This document shows positions 58,851 through 64,000 of a stretch of 64,000 nt of DNA, one piece after another. The number at the start of each line of letters is the position of its first letter. Position 1 is the first letter of the stretch. Source of the DNA: Atherix ibis (lineage: Eukaryota > Arthropoda > Insecta > Diptera > Athericidae); assembly GCA_958298945.1 (NCBI GenBank), contig OY282610.1, forward strand, positions 20,918,233 to 20,982,232. The letters run 5' to 3'. Under the pieces are notes generated by a model. That model worked only from the letters and a program-made list of their open reading frames with translations. It did no database searches and was not told the origin of the DNA. A program made the position numbers and the translations under genes.

Positions 58851-60429
58851 AAACGATAATTACAGAGACAAATCCATTGAGTTTTGGTTTTTTTGAAAAT
58901 TAAATTAATATCCCAATAATCAATTAAGTTTTTTCCCAATAATCTAAATATGCAAAATATAGAAAAACCTGGAAATTAAGAAATTTTACTGATAAACTCT
59001 TAAAATATCATACAATAAGAAAATAAAAAATGTTCTTCAAGTAGTAAACATTTTCTGAAAAAAAAGGCAACAAACTTTCAGGAAATATTTCAAAAAGCTC
59101 TTGAAGATATGCACTGTAAAATAGGAAAATAGTTTCTCAATCAGATTCTAATAATAAAGAGAAATTTTAAGAGAAATTATTATAATTAGACTTTGAATAT
59201 TTTCCAAAAAAAAAGCCTTTAAGACGTTTTCCCTTCCTGTTTGCATTATCATTGCATACATAAACAGATTATTTTCATATATGCTGTTTTTAGAAAAGCT
59301 TATGAAATATTAGATAAATCAAAGGAACGACATGACTTGCATTTTCGAAAGGTAATTTTTCGTTTTAATAGATCATTTATTTCATCAAGGATCAAGTAAT
59401 ACGAATGTGTACTATAGCTTGTATACTATATACTATGGTCAGGAAATAAATACTCTATTAAGAAGGAGTTGAAACGCATTCAAAAATTTTTAATAAAAAA
59501 AGATATTAGTTAACCTTTTTAAGGGCTACAAACGGCATTATTATTATTACCTAAAACACTGTAATAGGCACTTAGATGGACTCTTTCTTGTTTTAATGCG
59601 AAACATTTTTAACAAAATTTTAAAAAAAAACTTGAATTTAAAAAAAAAATACAGATTAAATAAAATTAAAAGTAAAACGAATTAAAAAAAAAGGGGTTAT
59701 TTCGTGTCATGTGATAGTCAGTCGGACCTTTTACTTGACAAACCCCTCGAGAAATTTTATTTGAGAACAAAGCAAAAAAAATAAAAATAAAACAATAAAA
59801 TTTACTCTCAACCCTTTAGAAAAATATCTTTATTTATTATGTTATTAAAAAAAAAAAAACTTCCCTTTTCTCTCATTTATTATTTGCTATTTTGTTTATG
59901 GAATCCTTAAAACTAGCCCTCAAGCATGTTTTTTGAGTATATTTCTAGATTTAAATCGTTATTTACAAAAAAAAAAAACAAACAAAATATAAAGAAAAAG
60001 AAAATTGATTTTTATTCCATAATTCAAGATTGTAAAAATTAAATAAGTTAAAAAAAAATGAACAAAATCGATCAAAATATTATAAATGACAAAAATTATG
60101 CTTAAAAAAACAGACAGAAAGACCCTTTTTTTCATATTCAAAAGAAGAAGAAAAATCAAAAGAAAAATATCCTTTTTCCGGTTCTATAACATAAACCGCC
60201 CCCCCCCCCACCCTCTCCCCTAAACACGAACTACTTCTTTTTGTAACAATAATCGAAGATTATTTTCATTACACCTTCGATTGGGCATCGAAGACATCGA
60301 AACTTCCTTTAATTTCGTTGCAAATATCCAAAAAACTTTTATGGTAATAACCGAAGGGAAATGGTGAGTGATTGTTTGGGGTTAAAAAATTTCTACTGCA
60401 GCACATGCAACCCAATTTCCATATGCAGC
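58851..60429. other. AT-rich non-coding stretch with C-tract
   Basis: No gene is seen. Long A and T runs are frequent. A run of eleven C followed by more C-rich sequence lies at about 60197-60220. The minus-strand frame at 59959-60159 is low-complexity. Confidence 0.6.
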
Positions 60430-61056
60430 CATTAAACAACTCGATTGGTTGTCGGATTGCATATGGAACAACGCAAGTTGGCTGCAGGGCTGCACTTTCT
60501 TCTCATGGAAATTTCTTTCGAAGAGGGTAAATGGCGAAGAGGGGTAGTTTCAAGTAAATAGCAGCGACTAAAATTGAAGCGCAGCGACCAAAAATGATAC
60601 CGGCTTGAAAGACGCCCGCAGCGGCTGCTCATCTTCGATGCGAATAACATCCGCACACGACGCGACGATACGTGACCGATCCATACCCCATCGCCAAAAA
60701 CAGACACTACAGCACTGTGGTTGTAGCCCGAACAGTGCTGTGGCTGTGGCCGAGAGACATGCAATTGTGGCGCAGTCGCGTGCGTGTGAGTGAGTCGTCA
60801 GCCTGTCATGTAGCGCTTCTCCTTAGTTAAATTTGTAGCTGCAGTCGTGGTACTGGAGGACTAGTTCCAGTGCCGTCAGTTAGTTGGTCGATGGTCGGTT
60901 GGTGGCAGTCGTGAAAATGCCTTCAACGGTGTAAGGTGTGTCGTGTTGAATATCCGTTTCCGCAGATTTTCTAACGTAAAAACCACTTAACACTCTCGGA
61001 ATTGAAAGATTTTTTTTAAGTGTTTTTTATTTTTAATTACAAGCAATTTTATTTCG
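60430..61056 (+). promoter_or_regulatory. Candidate promoter and first (5' untranslated) exon
   Basis: This block is markedly GC-richer than the surrounding 5 kb and has no repeats. It contains several arthropod initiator-like TCAGT/GCAGTC sites, the best being GCCGTCAGTTAGT with TCAGT at 60876-60880, followed by GGTCGGTTGG about 18-25 bp downstream, where a downstream promoter motif could act. A short ORF, MPSTV then stop, starts at ATG 60917 and would be an upstream ORF. Donor-like sites follow at 60931 (GTAAGG) and 61057 (CG then GTAAGA). The layout fits a first exon on the + strand with the coding part beyond the window. The minus-strand frame at 60432-60764 has no known motif. No TATA box is obvious. 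Confidence 0.4.
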
Positions 61057-64000
61057 GTAAGATTTATTTGGATGTTCAGTCCTTTTCTTCTCTACTACTC
61101 AAATAGTGTTCATTTTTTGAAACACCGCCCCCCCTCCCCCCCACAAAAATATTTACCAAATCTTCATAATACCAGTAATAATAACACGGAAAACTATAAT
61201 TTTTTACATAATATTTTTTTAAAAAAAAAATTTATAAGTGAGTGCAGTTAATTTGTGTAAAAAAGAAAAAGTAAAAGTAAAAATAAAATTAAAAAAATGA
61301 ATTATAAAAAATAAGTTGCATTTTAAGTTTTCTCTTCTTTTTTTTTTACTTTTCTGCGTTTTTCCCTTTATGGGAAAGTTGTAGTGTTAAGAAAAAAACT
61401 TTTTTTTTTGGTAAATTGTGAATATATTTAAAGTGTCGTCGCTCTATTTGCCATCCGGATAGTAATATCCGGAAAATAGTCCTTTTGCTGTGTAATCACA
61501 ACAGCCTGAAAAGTTTGAGTGATTAAATATGAAAAATCTGTGAAATTCTTACTCAAAGTGTAAAGGGATTAAAAACTGACAAAACAGGCAAAATTTTAAT
61601 TTGAAAAAAAAAACTATAAATAAAATTTTTATAAAGTAAAATAATTTACTATAATTAAAAAAAAAAAATTCATTTTTAATATATTTAATAATTTCAAGTT
61701 GGAGCCAATATTTAATTATCGTCCATAAAATATTGAAAAAAATTCTTTTTAGTTTTTAAAAATTTCCTTTTTTTTTTAATGTGATTTTTTATAATATTTC
61801 TATAATTAAGAGAAAAAGTTCAAAATTATTTTAAAAATAAAAACAAAGAAATAAATTTACATTATTAATGTTAAATAATTTAAAAATATTTCATTTTTTT
61901 TTTTGGGGGAAATATTGTACTTTTCTTAAAAATTGACAAATACTCGTAGAAATTTTTTGTTTTAATTTGTAGTGAATTTTTTTAGAATCTTTAAAAATTC
62001 CCTTTTATTTTAATATTTTTTTTAGAGTTTGGTTCTTTTAATTTTTTCAGAAAGAAGATTTTTTTTAAAAAAAATCCTTTTTAATATAAAGGATTTTTTT
62101 TTTCCCTCCTAAAAGTTAAAAATAATATTTTAAACTTAAAACAAGATTAAAAAAAGGGTAAAAATTATAATTAATAATAGACGTTTAAAGAAAAGAAAAA
62201 AAACACCAATAATACTCAAAGTGTGCGATAATAATTTTAAGAATATTTCATTCTTAATTTTGGATTTTCTGTTTTTTTAATATTAAATTTAAGAAAAACT
62301 ATTTTCTTTATTTTGGAATAATTTTTGCTATAAAATTGGTGAAAAATTCCAACAAAAATTGCTGAAAAATTCTAAATTCTGATTTAAAGTTTTCAATCGA
62401 AAATTGTTTTTATCTAAAACATTATTATTTTCACTTTAAGAATACTTTTTCACAAAGGATTTTTACTTAAAAGTATTTTTCTATTAAAAATTTCTCTTTA
62501 ACCTTTCAGAAAATATTTTTATTGGGGTTTAGAGGATTTTTAATTATTTTCTAAATTATTTTGAAGTTTTAAGAAATAACCTGAAATGTTATTTTAAAAA
62601 TGATTTTTTTTTATGTTTAAAAAAATTCTCAATTTTCTTGGAAATAAGTTTGGAATTTTTTTTTTCCTAAAAAATAAATCAAAAGAAAAAATTATTTTGT
62701 ATTAAATTTGATTGAAATTTTTCTTTTTAAAAATAAAATTTTTCTTTTCTTTGGAGGAAAAATCGGTTGTGTGCAGTTTAAACGGTTATTTTTAAAATAG
62801 TCTGTAAAAAAAAAAAAAAATTAAAAATAGACAAATTAAATAATATTAACCTGGCCGTAAAAAAAAATTAATTAAATGCAAAGAATTCTAGCGAATATTT
62901 TTTTAAATCTCATCAATTTACCTGTTAAGTAACGAGATTTATCTTTTTTTATCCAATGTGTTAACGAGAATTTTGGCGCGGTAATTTCAAATTGGAAGTA
63001 TTTTTGAGCGACAAAAAATAAACAATTTACATAATATAATATTTACTATAAATTTTGAGGAAAAAAAAAACTCTTAAAGGAAATTATTTTAAGTTTTTTT
63101 TTTTTAAATTCACAATAAAGTTTTTCAGAAATTTTTTTTCCACCTTACAAAGAAGTCAAGTTAAAAAGGATACAATTATATAAACTCAAGATTTTCCATA
63201 ATCAGAAAGAAGGTGAAGAGTTGGAAAAATTGTAAAACTTTCCTTTAAGGAAAATGTTTTATGAAAAAAAAAAAACAAAAAAAGTAAAAAAATTTCGATA
63301 ACAATACGAACCGAAAAAAATCCTTCGAATCGAATTTTTTCTTTCAATCAATATTGTTTATTTATTATTATTATTATCAAGAAACATGAGTGTTTATATT
63401 CATAAATATGAAAATATGCTATTGCTCCACCATATGGCCTCAAGGACGTGACGTTGATTTTTGAATCTCTTACTTTACTCATATGACGTTGTGATTTCTT
63501 TTCTTTTCTCTCTTCAATGGTAAAAAAAGGAACGAAATATTAAAGTTCGTGTTTATTTAAGCATGCCACCTCCCCAACTCCTTCCATATGCGGAAATATT
63601 TAAAGTATAAACTCCCCGAAAAAAAAAAACAGAGAATTCTATATTTTGTCCTTTAAAACTATCTTTAGTAGTGAGGACAATGGAAGAAGAATATTTATTC
63701 TTTTTCCATAAAGAAAATATTAAAAACAAAAACTCATCATCGAAAATGGTAGCTTCGAATCGCTCAGTACGAAAATGAACTTTTCAATTTTCAGAATAAA
63801 TAATTTGCGAATAAATCGAAATCCTGCAATTCATGAATAATTACCAGATTTGTTGGGGTAGGCTTTTATGAGAGGGAACTACAGGATTTTTTGGAAGAAA
63901 TGCCAGATAGCGTCTTAAGTAATGTTGAATATTATTTATTAAAAAGCCAATTAGTATTTGATCTAAAATTGGTGAAGTTTTTCGAGTAAAAGCCTAATTT
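61057..64000. other. AT-rich stretch to the window end
   Basis: If the first-exon call is right, this is the start of a long intron. It is extremely AT-rich up to about 63300, with many A and T runs and a C-rich tract at about 61124-61142. 63400-64000 is a little less AT-rich, with no gene seen. No open frame of interest occurs on either strand. Confidence 0.55.

Noticed and set aside
1..64000. tRNA, rRNA or other structured RNA genes
   Set aside because: I saw no A/B box pair with a matching cloverleaf and no rRNA-like blocks on either strand. A covariance-model search would be needed to be certain.

Overview
The window looks like a large, AT-rich, largely non-coding stretch of an insect nuclear genome. 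The evidence is its base composition, long poly-A and poly-T runs, short exons with GT-AG splice signals, and decayed mobile elements of the mariner, pogo/Tigger, R1-like LINE and Ty3/gypsy types. A higher fly is my best guess, but nothing in the sequence proves the order. I found no bacterial operon, no tRNA or rRNA and no CRISPR array. No intact host protein can be read end to end.

Layout, left to right. 1-780 is a degenerate repeat of about 130 bp. 2.85-3.96 kb holds an inverted repeat, a mariner-like remnant and a small tandem duplication. A 46-nt candidate exon lies at 4824-4869. Three tandem copies of a roughly 730-bp unit fill 5.2-7.4 kb. 7798-12148 is one pogo/Tigger element with two mariner-superfamily elements inserted in it. 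An R1-like LINE fragment lies at 15.2-16.3 kb. Three minisatellite blocks built on ACCGAAAATTTTT-like units lie at 16.4-17.2, 19.5-21.7 and 23.4-25.7 kb, with two probable Ty3/gypsy pol fragments around the last one (22.5-23.0 and 26.2-27.0 kb).

Further tandem arrays follow: about 152 bp at 28.8-30.2 kb, about 337 bp at 33.8-35.5 kb, a GTCAGTAAAAATT array at 37.4-38.9 kb, about 115 bp at 41.1-43.1 kb, 51 bp at 47.3-48.4 kb, and a TTCGAAAAT-type array at 57.0-58.8 kb. A mariner remnant (50.6-51.7 kb), an R1-like LINE fragment (about 52.3-52.95 kb) and a nearly complete mariner with a 7-bp frameshifting deletion (53081-54359) lie close together. A 30-nt candidate exon is at 55562-55591. A GC-richer block at 60.4-61.06 kb looks like a promoter and first exon on the + strand.

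Interpretation (inference): the two small exons are on the + strand with compatible open frames, so most of the window may be introns of one long + strand gene, with a second or alternative promoter near 60.9 kb. The genes I can name are all transposases or reverse transcriptase fragments, and all appear dead. I did not find a convincing new biological system. The most unusual structures are the nested pogo/mariner locus, with an in-frame 135-bp amplification and a near-perfect 53-bp-arm hairpin inside one transposase, and the dispersed minisatellite family, one block of which is bounded by a 38-bp direct repeat.
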